Positions 45,140-53,913 of a stretch of DNA of 64,000 bases are shown here, in pieces (position 1 is the stretch's first letter; each line of letters starts with the position of its first letter). Origin of the DNA: Microbacterium sp. B35-30 (GTDB lineage Bacteria > Actinomycetota > Actinomycetes > Actinomycetales > Microbacteriaceae); NCBI RefSeq assembly GCF_010634855.1, contig NZ_MWLQ01000011.1, positions 310,001-374,000 of the forward strand. The letters are read 5' to 3'. The notes beneath the pieces are model-generated. The model saw nothing but the letters and a program-made list of their open reading frames with translations. It ran no database searches and was not told the DNA's origin. The position numbers and the translations under genes were made by a program.

Positions 45140-46207
45140 ATGAAGCTGCACAGCCCGTTCCGCACCGCGCTTCTTGCGACGCTGGGTGTCGGTCTCGGAC
45201 TGCTCCTCATCGGCAGCATCCAGAACCTTCAGACGATCCTGCTCTACGTCGGGACCGCGCTGTTCCTCTCGCTCGGCCTGGATCCGATCGTCGCGTGGCT
45301 CGAACGCCGCAAGCTGCCCCGCTGGGCGGCCGTCCTCGTCACGATCCTCGGGGTGCTCGCCGTCTTCGCCGGCATCATCCTCATGGTGGTGCCGATCATC
45401 GTGCAGCAGATCGGACAGCTCGTCGTGGCCATCCAGACGCTGGCCGAGGACGGGATGTTCGACGACCCGGTCGGCGCGATCCAGGACTGGCTGCAGACGG
45501 TCTTCCCCGCGCTCAACGTCGACGAGGTCTGGGGCTATATCGAGGACTGGTACGCGTCCCTCGATGTCGGCGCGATCGGCAGCGAGGTCGGCGGCAGCAT
45601 CATCACGATCATCGGCGCGCTCATCGCGGGCTTCGCCGGCGCGTTCATCGTGCTGATCCTCACCATCTACTTCACCGCGTCCACCCCGAGCCTGAAGCGC
45701 TCCGTCTACCAGTTGGTGCCCGCATCCAAGCGCGCCCGCTTCATGGATCTCGGCGAGCAGATCACCGATTCGGTCGGCTACTACGTCATCGGGCAGGTGA
45801 CGCTCGGTCTCATCAACGGCGTGTTGAGCGCGATCTTCCTGTCGATCATCAACGCGCCGTTCCCCGCCGTGCTCGCCGTGATCGCGTTCTTCTTCTCGCT
45901 CATTCCGCTCGTCGGCACGCTCACCGGCTCGATCATCATCGTGCTGACATGCCTCGTGGTGGGCTCCCCCACCATCGCGCTGATCGCCGGCATCTACTAC
46001 CTGATCTACATGCAGATCGAGGCGTATGTCATCTCCCCGCGCATCATGGGGCGGGCCGTCTCGGTGCCCGGAGCAGTGGTCGTGATCGCCGCGCTCGCGG
46101 GCGGCTCGCTGCTGGGCCTGCTCGGCGCGCTGGTCGCGATTCCGGTGGCCGCCAGCATCCTGATCCTCTACCGCCAGGTCGTGATCCCGCGCCAGAACGA
46201 GAGGTGA
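45140..46207 (+). CDS. AI-2E family membrane exporter
   Basis: This 355-residue membrane protein has about eight hydrophobic segments and the motif GPLVG-like region IPLVGTLTGSIIIVL with PxxPxxP-like loops typical of the AI-2E (TqsA/PerM) family, which move small molecules or ions across the membrane. Substrate is unknown; the AI-2 link is historical. AGGGGGA lies 5 nt before the ATG at 45140, which I chose over an in-frame upstream GTG at 45047 for this ribosome-binding site. Confidence 0.88.
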   Translation: MKLHSPFRTALLATLGVGLGLLLIGSIQNLQTILLYVGTALFLSLGLDPIVAWLERRKLPRWAAVLVTILGVLAVFAGIILMVVPIIVQQIGQLVVAIQTLAEDGMFDDPVGAIQDWLQTVFPALNVDEVWGYIEDWYASLDVGAIGSEVGGSIITIIGALIAGFAGAFIVLILTIYFTASTPSLKRSVYQLVPASKRARFMDLGEQITDSVGYYVIGQVTLGLINGVLSAIFLSIINAPFPAVLAVIAFFFSLIPLVGTLTGSIIIVLTCLVVGSPTIALIAGIYYLIYMQIEAYVISPRIMGRAVSVPGAVVVIAALAGGSLLGLLGALVAIPVAASILILYRQVVIPRQNER

Positions 46208-46241
46208 CCCGGCGCCGGCACACGACGTCGCTACAGTCGCG

Positions 46242-46970
46242 TCATGCCTCTGGGTCGAGGGACCCGTTCCACTCCAGCGGCAGCGGCAGCGCGTCAGGGT
46301 TGACCGCAGCCACGATCTCGGTGAGCACCCGGCGGGTCTGGTTCTCGCCCACCCACAGGTGCTTCCCGCCTTCGACGGGGATCAGCACCGCGTCCGGCAC
46401 GCCGGCGAAGCGCTGGGCCGCGGCATCCGGTCGCAGGTAGTCGTCGAACTCGGGAACCAGCACGATCAGGCGCCGGTCGTCGCCCGCCCACGCTGCGACC
46501 TCCTCGGCGGTCGCCCGGTGCAGCGGCGGCGACAGCAGCACGGCGCCCTCGATCAGGTGATCGCGCCCGTACTTGAGGGCGAGCTCCGTGCCGAAGGACC
46601 ATCCCAGCAGCCACGGCCGCGGCAGCCCGCGGGCATGCACGAAGTCCATCGCGGCAGCGACATCGAATGCTTCGGCCCGGCCGCCGTCGAACGCGCCCTC
46701 GCTCGTGCCCCGCGGCGAGGTGGTGCCACGCGTGTTGAACCGGAGCACCGCGAGATCGGCGAGGGCGGGAAGACGCCCCGACGCCTTGCGGAGGATGTGC
46801 GAGTCCATGAACCCGCCCGCCGTGGGAAGCGGATGCAGCGTCACGAGCGTCGCTACCGGCTCGCGGGTCTCGGGAAGCGCGAGCTCACCGACCAGCGTCA
46901 GGCCGTCGAGCGTCTCGAGCTCGATGTCTTCCCGCCGAGCGGGAAGCTGCATCGGTCCGCGGATCTCCAT
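46242..46970 (-). CDS. Alpha/beta hydrolase
   Basis: This 242-residue protein is an alpha/beta-hydrolase: oxyanion region LHPLPTAGG, nucleophile elbow GWSFGTE with catalytic Ser, and a C-terminal His in EGGKHLWVGE. Many such proteins are esterases or serine peptidases; this one has the length and spacing of the small cytosolic group and no signal peptide. Substrate unknown. It follows the zinc-ribbon gene by 1 nt, so both are cotranscribed. It converges with the AI-2E exporter gene. Confidence 0.83.
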   Translation of the reverse strand: MEIRGPMQLPARREDIELETLDGLTLVGELALPETREPVATLVTLHPLPTAGGFMDSHILRKASGRLPALADLAVLRFNTRGTTSPRGTSEGAFDGGRAEAFDVAAAMDFVHARGLPRPWLLGWSFGTELALKYGRDHLIEGAVLLSPPLHRATAEEVAAWAGDDRRLIVLVPEFDDYLRPDAAAQRFAGVPDAVLIPVEGGKHLWVGENQTRRVLTEIVAAVNPDALPLPLEWNGSLDPEA

Positions 46971-46971
46971 G

Positions 46972-47256
46972 TCATGCCACCTTCCAGCAGTGCTGATGCC
47001 AGTGCCGACGTGCGGCGAGATCCGCCGCATCGCCCAGGACGCCGTCCGCGCGCCACGCCACGAGGTGCGCGACGCCGATATCGATCTGCCGACCGCATCC
47101 CGGGCACGTGTACGGCTTCTGGGCCTGGAGGGCCGAGACCGGCTGCACCAGCCACTCGACACCGCGGCGCACCTCCGTGCGCTTCCAGCCCGCGAGGAGT
47201 CGCTCGAAGGACCCGTCGCCGCTCGGGTCAGGACGGCGGCGGTTCGACCTCGGCAC
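46972..47256 (-). CDS. Small zinc-ribbon protein
   Basis: This 94-residue basic protein has CPGCG (residues 50-54) and a later HWHQHCW that could complete a Cys2-His2 or Cys3-His zinc site. The N-terminal 15 residues are very basic. It has no recognised catalytic motif; similar small proteins in actinobacteria are often labelled ATP/GTP-binding without evidence. It is in a run with the transglycosylase-like gene (3 nt apart) and the hydrolase gene (1 nt). Confidence 0.65.
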   Translation of the reverse strand: MPRSNRRRPDPSGDGSFERLLAGWKRTEVRRGVEWLVQPVSALQAQKPYTCPGCGRQIDIGVAHLVAWRADGVLGDAADLAARRHWHQHCWKVA

Positions 47257-47259
47257 GGC

Positions 47260-48021
47260 TCAATACCAGCCCGTGCGCTGCGAGTGGTCCCACGCACCGC
47301 ACGGCGTGCCGTAGCGTCCGCCGATGTAGCCGAGGCCCCACGTGATCTGCGTCGCGGGATTGGTCTCCCAGTCGGCGCCGGCGGTGGCCATCTTGCTGCC
47401 CGGCAGCGCCTGCGGGATGCCGTAGGCGCCGCTGCCCGCGTTGTAGGCGTTGACCCGCCAGCCGGACTCCTTCTTCCACAGCGCCACCAGGCACGCGAAC
47501 TGGTCGTCGCCCCAGCCCCGGGCCAGCACCATGTCGTAGGCGATGGCCTGTGCGGTGCCCGGATCGGGCGTCGCGAACGGCGGCCGCCAGCCACCGCCGG
47601 ATGTGGCCGCGGGCGCCTGGACGGTCGGGGTGGGCTTCGGCTTGACGTAGACGGAGTAGCTGCCTCGATCGAGTGCTGCAGGCTCCGCCGCGGCAGCGCT
47701 GTCGTCGCCGGCGATCGACTGGACGTCGTCCAGCGAGCTGGCGTACAGCGACACCTGCGGCTCACCCTCGGCGCTGGCCTGCGCCAGCGCGAAGCCCGTC
47801 GGACCGATGTAGGCGACGACGAACCCGAGCACGGCGAATGCGGCGAACGCACCCAGCACTCCGCGGCGTCGAGACCACCGAGGTGCGGGCCTGCCCGCCC
47901 GTGCGGCGGGCGCCGGAGCGGCCGCTGCGGGTGGGGACGAGACGACGCGACCCGCGGTCCGCGTCGATACCTCGTGACGACGGGCGCGTCTGGTCGGGTA
48001 CAGCTCGTTTCCAGAAGTCAC
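47260..48021 (-). CDS. Secreted lytic-transglycosylase-like protein
   Basis: This 253-residue protein has a long basic Ala/Pro/Arg-rich N-terminus, one membrane helix (about residues 55-77; GAFAAFAVLGFVVAYIG) and a C-terminal SLT-like domain with WKKESGWRVNAYNAGSGAYGIPQA, in which Glu of KKESGW is the catalytic acid of the lysozyme-like family, ending in GLGYIGGRYGTPCGAWDHS. It should act on peptidoglycan outside the membrane, similar to aggregation-promoting factors. The start at 48021 (GTG) is a choice among candidates; 48048 is possible. Confidence 0.82.
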   Translation of the reverse strand: MTSGNELYPTRRARRHEVSTRTAGRVVSSPPAAAAPAPAARAGRPAPRWSRRRGVLGAFAAFAVLGFVVAYIGPTGFALAQASAEGEPQVSLYASSLDDVQSIAGDDSAAAAEPAALDRGSYSVYVKPKPTPTVQAPAATSGGGWRPPFATPDPGTAQAIAYDMVLARGWGDDQFACLVALWKKESGWRVNAYNAGSGAYGIPQALPGSKMATAGADWETNPATQITWGLGYIGGRYGTPCGAWDHSQRTGWY

Positions 48022-48078
48022 AGTGCCCCGATTCTCGCATACCGTCACGACGACGTGCCATCCGAGAGGCCGCGCGTC

Positions 48079-48642
48079 CTACTTGACGGCGAGCATCACC
48101 TCGACGACGGCATCGAGCACGGCATCCACCTGCGTTTCGCGATAACCGCCGCGCTGCATGCGGAACGCGACGGCGCGCACCTGTTCGACGGTCACCGCGT
48201 CTCCGGTCTCGAGAAAGCGTGCCAGCTTGTCCGTGACGAGATCCACTTCGGCGACGCGGTACCCGTACCTCAGCCGCGACACCCGGTCGAAGCGGCGGCC
48301 GGTCGGGCGCGACAGGCGGTCCAGCACCTCCTGTGCCAGCTCCCGGGTGTGGCCGACCCACGCGCTCGCGCCGGCGGCGGCCATCGCCGAGGAGCGCTCG
48401 CGCGCCGCGAAGGCGTCTTCGATACGCCCGAGCGCGGCATCGACCGACGCGATCGCGTACCCGTGCTTCACGAGCGGGAAGGCGACCTGGCGGATGTCGG
48501 CCGCGGTGAGCGACTCCGCGCCCTGCTCGAACGACGCCCGCGCCCGGGCGAGGAACTCGTCCACGGGCTGCTTGTCATAGCCCTTCTCGCGGCCCCGCGC
48601 CTCGGGGAAGGAAGTCCGGGACGTCGTCTCGGAAGCCGTCAT
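48079..48642 (-). CDS. DivIVA-domain protein
   Basis: This 187-residue protein has the DivIVA N-terminal motif twice: FPEARGREKGYDKQPVDEFL and FDRVSRLRYGYRVAEVDLV. DivIVA/Wag31 proteins bind curved polar membrane and direct cell-wall growth, but this protein is short and lacks the long coiled coil, so it is an accessory relative. The ATG overlaps the cdsA stop (ATGA), giving a link with phospholipid synthesis. Confidence 0.8.
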   Translation of the reverse strand: MTASETTSRTSFPEARGREKGYDKQPVDEFLARARASFEQGAESLTAADIRQVAFPLVKHGYAIASVDAALGRIEDAFAARERSSAMAAAGASAWVGHTRELAQEVLDRLSRPTGRRFDRVSRLRYGYRVAEVDLVTDKLARFLETGDAVTVEQVRAVAFRMQRGGYRETQVDAVLDAVVEVMLAVK

Positions 48643-49682
48643 GATGCCACCATCGGGGTGAAGAGGTAATACAGGGTCAGCGCCGCCACGACCGACAGCA
48701 GGATCGAGTCCAGTCGATCGAGCACTCCGCCATGGCCGGGAAGCCACGAACTCATGTCCTTGATCCCGAGATCGCGCTTGATCATGGACTCGCCCAGGTC
48801 GCCGACCGTCGCCGTGGCGAGGATCAGGATGCCGAACACGGCGCCCATCCACCACGCGAGGCCCAGCATGAAGATGCCGACGAGAACACCGGCGATGATG
48901 GCGGCGGCCGCAGCTCCGGCGAAGCCCTCCCAGGTCTTCTTGGGACTGATGCGCGGAGCCATCGGGTGCTTGCCGAGCGTGATGCCGGCCACGTAGGCGC
49001 CGGTGTCGACGCCGACCGCGACGATGATGAACGACAGCACCCACCACTCGCCGCCGTCCTTGCTGAGCAGCACGAGGCACAGACTCCCGAGGAAGGCCAC
49101 ATAGAGCTGCAGGAACGCGGCGAGGAGGACATCGCCGAGCACCGTCGCGTATGTGCGTCCATCATGGGACGCCATCTGCGCGACGAGCCGCCAGACGACG
49201 AGGAACGCGAGTGCCACGAACAGCAGCACCCAGTGCAGCCACGCGTCGACGAAGTAGGCGGACAGCACGACGACGGCACCCGCGATGAGCTGCGGAACAA
49301 GGTCGACACGGCGCCCGCTCGCGATGAGCGCGCGGGAGAACTCGAACATCGCCAGCAGCGCGGCGGCCAGGGCGAACGGTACGAACGCCCACTTAACGAA
49401 GATCAGCGAGCCGAGGAGCGCCACGCCGATGGCCAGTCCGATCAGGGTGGCGACGATGAGATCGCGTCCCGTGCGCTCTTTGATCCGCTCGTTCGCCTCT
49501 TCGAAGTCGGCCTTCGCCTGCGCGACCTGATTCTCCAGCTCGCTGCGCGCGGCGCGCAGGTGGGCCTGCAGCGCCGGGCCGCTTTCGTGGACCTCGGCGG
49601 CACGCCGCGCGTCGCCCGCTTCACGCCGCGTCTGCGGGGAGGCGGTTTCGTCGCCGCGCGGCGGGTCCGATGCGTCGGTCAT
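48639..49682 (-). CDS. cdsA: Phosphatidate cytidylyltransferase
   Basis: This 347-residue membrane enzyme makes CDP-diacylglycerol from phosphatidate and CTP. The signature GDLGESMIKRDLGIKDMSSWLPGHGGVLDRLDS-type segment (near residues 290-325) contains the metal-binding Asp residues. About eight hydrophobic helices are visible. The first 75 residues are a charged, coiled-coil-like extension absent from E. coli CdsA. Follows frr on the same strand, the standard actinobacterial order. Confidence 0.94.
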   Translation of the reverse strand: MTDASDPPRGDETASPQTRREAGDARRAAEVHESGPALQAHLRAARSELENQVAQAKADFEEANERIKERTGRDLIVATLIGLAIGVALLGSLIFVKWAFVPFALAAALLAMFEFSRALIASGRRVDLVPQLIAGAVVVLSAYFVDAWLHWVLLFVALAFLVVWRLVAQMASHDGRTYATVLGDVLLAAFLQLYVAFLGSLCLVLLSKDGGEWWVLSFIIVAVGVDTGAYVAGITLGKHPMAPRISPKKTWEGFAGAAAAAIIAGVLVGIFMLGLAWWMGAVFGILILATATVGDLGESMIKRDLGIKDMSSWLPGHGGVLDRLDSILLSVVAALTLYYLFTPMVAS

Positions 49683-49691
49683 GGGCAGACT

Positions 49692-50246
49692 TCAGACCTC
49701 GAGGAGCTCGGCCTCTTTGCGCTTGAGCGCCTCGTCGATCGCGTCGACGTGGGCGCGCGTGAGCGCGTCGAGCTCCTTCTCGGCACGGCCGAGCTCGTCT
49801 TCTCCGACCTCGCCCTTCAGCGCGTCGATGTCGTCCTTGGCCTTGCGGCGGATGCCGCGCACGTGCACCTTGGCGTCCTCGCCCTTGCCACGCGTCAGCT
49901 TGACGTACTCCTTGCGGCGCTCCTCGGTGAGCTCCGGCATCGTGATGCGCACGAGATTGCCGTCGTTCGTGGGGTTCACGCCGAGGTTAGGGATGTCGCG
50001 GATCGCCTGCTCGATCGCCTTCAGCGCCGACTTGTCGTACGGCGTGATGATGAGGGTGCGGGCCTCGGGGTTGTTGATCGACGCGAGCTGCGCGAGCGGC
50101 GTCGGGCTGCCGTAGTAGTCGACGAGGACCTTCTGGAACAGCTGCGGGTTCGCGCGTCCGGTGCGCACCGTGGCGAAATCCTCCTTCGCAGCCTCGACAG
50201 CGCGGTCCATGCGCACTCCGGCATCGGCCAAGACGTCCGCGATCAC
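49692..50246 (-). CDS. frr: Ribosome recycling factor
   Basis: This 184-residue protein splits post-termination ribosomes together with EF-G. It contains [31 protein letters not shown] and the C-terminal coiled-coil [25 protein letters not shown], with full family length. Sits between pyrH (53 nt upstream) and cdsA. Confidence 0.97.
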   Translation of the reverse strand: MIADVLADAGVRMDRAVEAAKEDFATVRTGRANPQLFQKVLVDYYGSPTPLAQLASINNPEARTLIITPYDKSALKAIEQAIRDIPNLGVNPTNDGNLVRITMPELTEERRKEYVKLTRGKGEDAKVHVRGIRRKAKDDIDALKGEVGEDELGRAEKELDALTRAHVDAIDEALKRKEAELLEV

Positions 50247-50298
50247 AGTGTCTCCTTCAGGTAGATGGGGCTGGTCAAGTGTATCGGCGGCAGCGGGC

Positions 50299-51018
50299 TC
50301 ACGCCGTGACGAGCGTGCCGATGGTCTCGCCGAGGAGCGCCTTCGTCACGTTGCCGGCCGGCTCCATGCCGAACACCCTCATGTCCATGCGGTTGTCCAT
50401 GCAGAGACTGAACGCGGTCGAGTCCACGACCTTGAGCCCCCGCTGCAGCGCGTCGAGGTACGTGATGCGATCGATCAGGGTGGCCGAGGCATCCTTCTTC
50501 GGATCTGCCGTGTAGACGCCGTCGACGCCGTTCTTCGCGACGAGGACCTCCTGCGCGTCGATCTCGAGGGCGCGCTGAGCTGCGACGGTGTCGGTGGAGA
50601 AGTACGGCAGGCCGGCGCCGGCACCGAAGATGACGACGCGTCCCTTCTCCATGTGGCGCTCGGCCCGGCGGGGGATGTACGGCTCTGCGACCTGCGTCAT
50701 CGAGATCGCGGACTGCACGCGCGTCGCTGCGCCGGCCTGCTCGAGGAAGTCCTGCAGAGCGAGGGCGTTCATCACGGTGCCCAGCATGCCCATGTAGTCG
50801 GCCCGGCCGCGGTCCATGCCGCGCTGGCTGAGCTCGGCACCGCGGAAGAAGTTGCCGCCTCCCACGACCACCGCGATCTCGACGCGGTCGACCGCCGCGG
50901 CGATCTCGCGTGCCATCTGGCTGACCACGTCGGGGTTGACGCCCAGCTGTCCGCCGCCGAACGCCTCGCCGGACAGCTTCAGAAGGACGCGCCGGCGCCC
51001 GGTGTTCTCGTTGATCAC
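50299..51018 (-). CDS. pyrH: UMP kinase
   Basis: This 239-residue amino-acid kinase-fold enzyme phosphorylates UMP. Characteristic segments are [24 protein letters not shown], and [15 protein letters not shown] [16 protein letters not shown]. It lies between tsf and frr in the conserved order, with a strong hairpin terminator in the preceding gap so it is probably transcribed separately from rpsB-tsf. Confidence 0.97.
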   Translation of the reverse strand: MINENTGRRRVLLKLSGEAFGGGQLGVNPDVVSQMAREIAAAVDRVEIAVVVGGGNFFRGAELSQRGMDRGRADYMGMLGTVMNALALQDFLEQAGAATRVQSAISMTQVAEPYIPRRAERHMEKGRVVIFGAGAGLPYFSTDTVAAQRALEIDAQEVLVAKNGVDGVYTADPKKDASATLIDRITYLDALQRGLKVVDSTAFSLCMDNRMDMRVFGMEPAGNVTKALLGETIGTLVTA

Positions 51019-51074
51019 AGTGGTCCTCTCGATGACGACAAACTATCCGGCGGGGACAAACTACCGAAGGGCAT

Positions 51075-51115
51075 GAGAAAAGGCCCGCATCGGATTGCCG
51101 ATGCGGGCCTTCTCA
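51075..51115 (-). terminator. Rho-independent terminator after tsf
   Basis: A perfect 14-bp stem (AAGGCCCGCATCGG at 51080-51093 with its complement at 51098-51111) and a 4-nt loop, followed on the minus strand by TTTTCTC, lies just after the tsf stop. It is the best canonical terminator in the window. Confidence 0.9.
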
Positions 51116-51120
51116 ATGGA

Positions 51121-51948
51121 TCAGGCGCCGACCTTGTAGCGGGCGAAGCCCGTCAGGGTCAGACCGGCGTCCTTCGCGACCTGCGCGACGGACTGCTTGT
51201 TGTCCTTCGCGTAGTCCTGGTCGAGAAGCGAGACCTGCTTGAAGAACGCGTTGACGCGGCCCTCGACGATCTTCGGGAGGGCGGCCTCGGGCTTGCCCTC
51301 GTTGCGCGAGATCTCGGTGACGATCTCGCGCTCCTTGTCGACATCCGCCTCGGGGACCTCGTCGCGGGACAGATACGACGGGTTCGCGAACGAGATGTGC
51401 TGCGCGAGGCTGCGCGCCGTCTCGGCGTCGTCGCCCGAGTAGGCGAGCACGACACCGACCTGCGGCGGCAGGTCCTTGCTGGTCTTGTGGAGGTAGATCT
51501 CGAACTTGTCGCCCGTGAGGGTGCTCACGCGGCGCAGCTCGACCTTCTCGCCGATGATGGCGGCCTCGTCCGCGATCAGCTCGGCGACCGTCTGAGAACC
51601 GGCGAGCGCGGCGAGGGCGGACTCGGCCGAGTCCGCGTGAGCGGCAGCTGCGGCGTCGAGCACCTTGTCGGCGAGGGCGATGAAGCGCTCGTTCTTCGCG
51701 ACGAAGTCGGTCTCGGTGTTGAGCTCGATGATCGTGACCTGACCATCGACCTCCTTCGCCGCGACCAGTCCCTCGCTCGTGGAGCGGTCGGCGCGCTTGG
51801 CGTTGCCCTTCGCGCCCTTCAGGCGCAGGATCTCGACGGCCTTCTCGAGGTCGCCGTCGGCCTCCTCGAGCGCCTTCTTGGTGTCGACCATGCCGGTGCC
51901 CAGCTGCTCGCGCAGGGTCTTGATGTCGGCGATCGTGAAGTTTGCCAT
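51121..51948 (-). CDS. tsf: Elongation factor Ts
   Basis: This 275-residue guanine-nucleotide exchange factor recycles EF-Tu. Conserved parts are the TDVGMMDTKKALEE-like GTGMVDTKKALEEADGDLEKAVEIL and ELNTETDFVAKNERF. It follows rpsB by 85 nt, a pairing found in most bacteria. Confidence 0.97.
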   Translation of the reverse strand: MANFTIADIKTLREQLGTGMVDTKKALEEADGDLEKAVEILRLKGAKGNAKRADRSTSEGLVAAKEVDGQVTIIELNTETDFVAKNERFIALADKVLDAAAAAHADSAESALAALAGSQTVAELIADEAAIIGEKVELRRVSTLTGDKFEIYLHKTSKDLPPQVGVVLAYSGDDAETARSLAQHISFANPSYLSRDEVPEADVDKEREIVTEISRNEGKPEAALPKIVEGRVNAFFKQVSLLDQDYAKDNKQSVAQVAKDAGLTLTGFARYKVGA

Positions 51949-51989
51949 GGGTGGCGGCTCCTTGATTGTGAGAGTTCTGTGGATGCCGC

Positions 51990-52017
51990 GGCGGAGTCGT
52001 CCGGAGACGACTCCGCC
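51990..52017 (-). promoter_or_regulatory. Hairpin in the rpsB-tsf gap, possible attenuator
   Basis: A perfect 12-bp inverted repeat (GGCGGAGTCGTC and its complement) with a 4-nt loop sits between rpsB and tsf. No U-tract follows on the minus strand, so partial termination or RNA processing is more likely than full termination. Confidence 0.55.
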
Positions 52018-52033
52018 GGGCGGGAAGATGCGA

Positions 52034-53002
52034 TTACGCGTCGGCCTTGCCGGCCTCGGCCTCAGCCTCGAGCTCCTCGGCGATGACCTCGGCCACGACG
52101 GCCTCAGCGGCGAGCTCCTCGGCGATGGCCTCGGCCACGACGGCGTCGGCGACGTCGCCCTCGGCGGCGAGCTCCTCGGCGATGGCCTCGACCACGAGGG
52201 CCTCGGTGGCGAGCTCGACGGCGTCGCTCTCAGCGGCTGCGGCGCCCTGCTCGAGCAGTTCGCGCTCCCAGTCGGCGAGGGGCTCCGCGTCAGCGGCCTC
52301 GTCGGTGGGCTGGTGACGCTGGATCAGGCCCTCCGCGGCGGCGTCGGCGATGATGCGGGTGAGCAGGCCCACCGAGCGGATCGCGTCGTCGTTGCCGGGG
52401 ATCGGGTACTGGAACTCGTCCGGGTCGGCGTTCGTGTCGAGGATGCCGATCACGGGGATGCCGAGCTTGGATGCCTCGTTGATCGCGAGGTGCTCGCGCT
52501 TGGCGTCCACGACCCAGATGGCCGACGGGGTCTTCTGGAGGTTGCGGATGCCGCCGAGCGACTTGTGCAGCTTGTCGAGCTCGCGCTTCTTGAGGAGCAG
52601 CTCCTTCTTGGTGAAGCCGCTCTCAGCCGGGTTCTCGAAGTCGAGCTCCTCGAGCTCCTTCATGCGAGCGAGACGCTTCGACACCGTCGAGAAGTTGGTG
52701 AGCAGACCGCCGAGCCAGCGCTGGTTGACGTAGGGCTGGCCCACGCGGGTCGCCTGCTCGGCGATGACTTCCTGCGCCTGCTTCTTGGTGCCGACGAAGA
52801 GGATGGTGCCGCCGTGGGCGACCGTCTCCTTGACGAACTCGTACGCCTTGTCGATGTACGTGAGCGACTGCTGCAGGTCGATGATGTGGATGCCGCTGCG
52901 CTCCGTGAGGATGAAGCGCTTGACCTTCGGGTTCCACCGGCGGGTCTGGTGTCCGAAGTGCACGCCGCTGTCGAGCAGCTGGCGAATGGTGACGACGGCC
53001 AT
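52034..53002 (-). CDS. rpsB: 30S ribosomal protein S2 with acidic C-terminal extension
   Basis: This 322-residue protein has the complete S2 core ([44 protein letters not shown]-like [16 protein letters not shown]) to about residue 235. The remaining 85 residues are a strongly acidic tail with repeats [22 protein letters not shown] and [13 protein letters not shown]. Ordinary S2 is about 240-280 residues. AGGAGA lies 6 nt before the ATG. Confidence 0.97.
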   Translation of the reverse strand: MAVVTIRQLLDSGVHFGHQTRRWNPKVKRFILTERSGIHIIDLQQSLTYIDKAYEFVKETVAHGGTILFVGTKKQAQEVIAEQATRVGQPYVNQRWLGGLLTNFSTVSKRLARMKELEELDFENPAESGFTKKELLLKKRELDKLHKSLGGIRNLQKTPSAIWVVDAKREHLAINEASKLGIPVIGILDTNADPDEFQYPIPGNDDAIRSVGLLTRIIADAAAEGLIQRHQPTDEAADAEPLADWERELLEQGAAAAESDAVELATEALVVEAIAEELAAEGDVADAVVAEAIAEELAAEAVVAEVIAEELEAEAEAGKADA

Positions 53003-53338
53003 GGCCGTTCTCCTGTTCCGGCGCGTGTGCGCCTGTTGCGGTTGTTCTCGCGCCGGCGTGGGGCCGGCGAGCCTGGTGCCCGGCACATTCCCACCCCGCG
53101 CCCGCTCGTGAGCGTTCGCAGAGACCGTAGGGAGTGGATGCCGCGCCGCATCCTTCGTCAGACTCAGGATGTGCGGCGCTGTGGGCACGCGGAGTCACCC
53201 CGACATGCGGAGTGCGCATCCAGTGTATCAGCAGGCGGACCGGGCCGACCCTCCTCCCCCGCCGGTGTGCGGCCACGGTTCTCCACGGGTCCGCGTCGCG
53301 CCGAGCAACGCGCCCTCGCCGTACGGGATGGTCGGATC
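53003..53338. promoter_or_regulatory. Divergent 336-nt gap between rpsB and the M23 peptidase gene
   Basis: On the minus strand TACACT (53227-53222) is a candidate -10 box, which would give an rpsB leader of about 215 nt. Within the leader, 53051-53069 forms a 7-bp GC stem (CGCCGGC/GCCGGCG) and AGGAGA precedes the ATG. A long leader with a hairpin is consistent with feedback control by S2. The M23 gene side has no box I trust. Confidence 0.4.
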
Positions 53339-53905
53339 ATGACGAGGTCCGCAGGCATCATCGGCCGGGGCGCTCGCGCGGTCGCCTCGTGCGCCCTGGC
53401 ACTGTGCCTTGCCGCCGCCTGGTCGCCAGAGACCGCGCGGGCGGACGGGCGGGCCGATGAGGCAATGGCGGCGGCGGGCGGCGGACCGGTCTCCAGGGCG
53501 GAGCGGTGGCTGTGGCCGGTGCAGCCGTTCCGCCTCGAGCGCCCGTTCGTGGCACCGCCTCACGAGTACGGCCCCGGCCACAGGGGAATCGACCTGACGG
53601 TGCTGGGCGAGAACATCGTGCGCGCGCCGGCCGAGGGCGTCGTCGCGTTCTCGGGGCAGGTCGCCGGGCGCGGCATCCTCACGATCGATCACGGCGGGGG
53701 GCTCGTCTCAACCCTCGAGCCGGTCGACTCCGCCCTTCTCGCCGGCACGCCGATCGCCGCCGGCGCTGAGGCGGGGACCGTGTCCACCGGCGGCCACACC
53801 GCCCTGGGCGCCCTGCATTTCGGGGTGCGCCTGGACGGCTCCTACATCAATCCGCTCGTGCTTCTGGGCGGCGTCCCGCGAGCGGTGCTGCTGACCTGCT
53901 GCTGA
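53339..53905 (+). CDS. M23 family peptidase-like protein (LytM domain), secreted
   Basis: This 188-residue protein has an N-terminal signal-like hydrophobic stretch (about residues 12-28, ending near ARA), then a LytM fold with GPGHRGIDL (zinc His and Asp) and the C-terminal ALHFGVR, one His from the usual HLH motif. M23 proteins cut peptidoglycan cross-bridges; here one zinc ligand pair (HxH) has become a single His, so activity is doubtful. The start at 53339 is the only one giving a signal peptide. It lies between rpsB and xerC. Confidence 0.82.
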   Translation: MTRSAGIIGRGARAVASCALALCLAAAWSPETARADGRADEAMAAAGGGPVSRAERWLWPVQPFRLERPFVAPPHEYGPGHRGIDLTVLGENIVRAPAEGVVAFSGQVAGRGILTIDHGGGLVSTLEPVDSALLAGTPIAAGAEAGTVSTGGHTALGALHFGVRLDGSYINPLVLLGGVPRAVLLTCC

Positions 53906-53913
53906 CCACAGGC

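Noticed and set aside
51779..53338. Long plus-strand frame opposite tsf and rpsB leading into the M23 gene
   Set aside because: It is antisense to two ribosomal/translation genes; only the part from 53339 has a signal peptide and a real domain.
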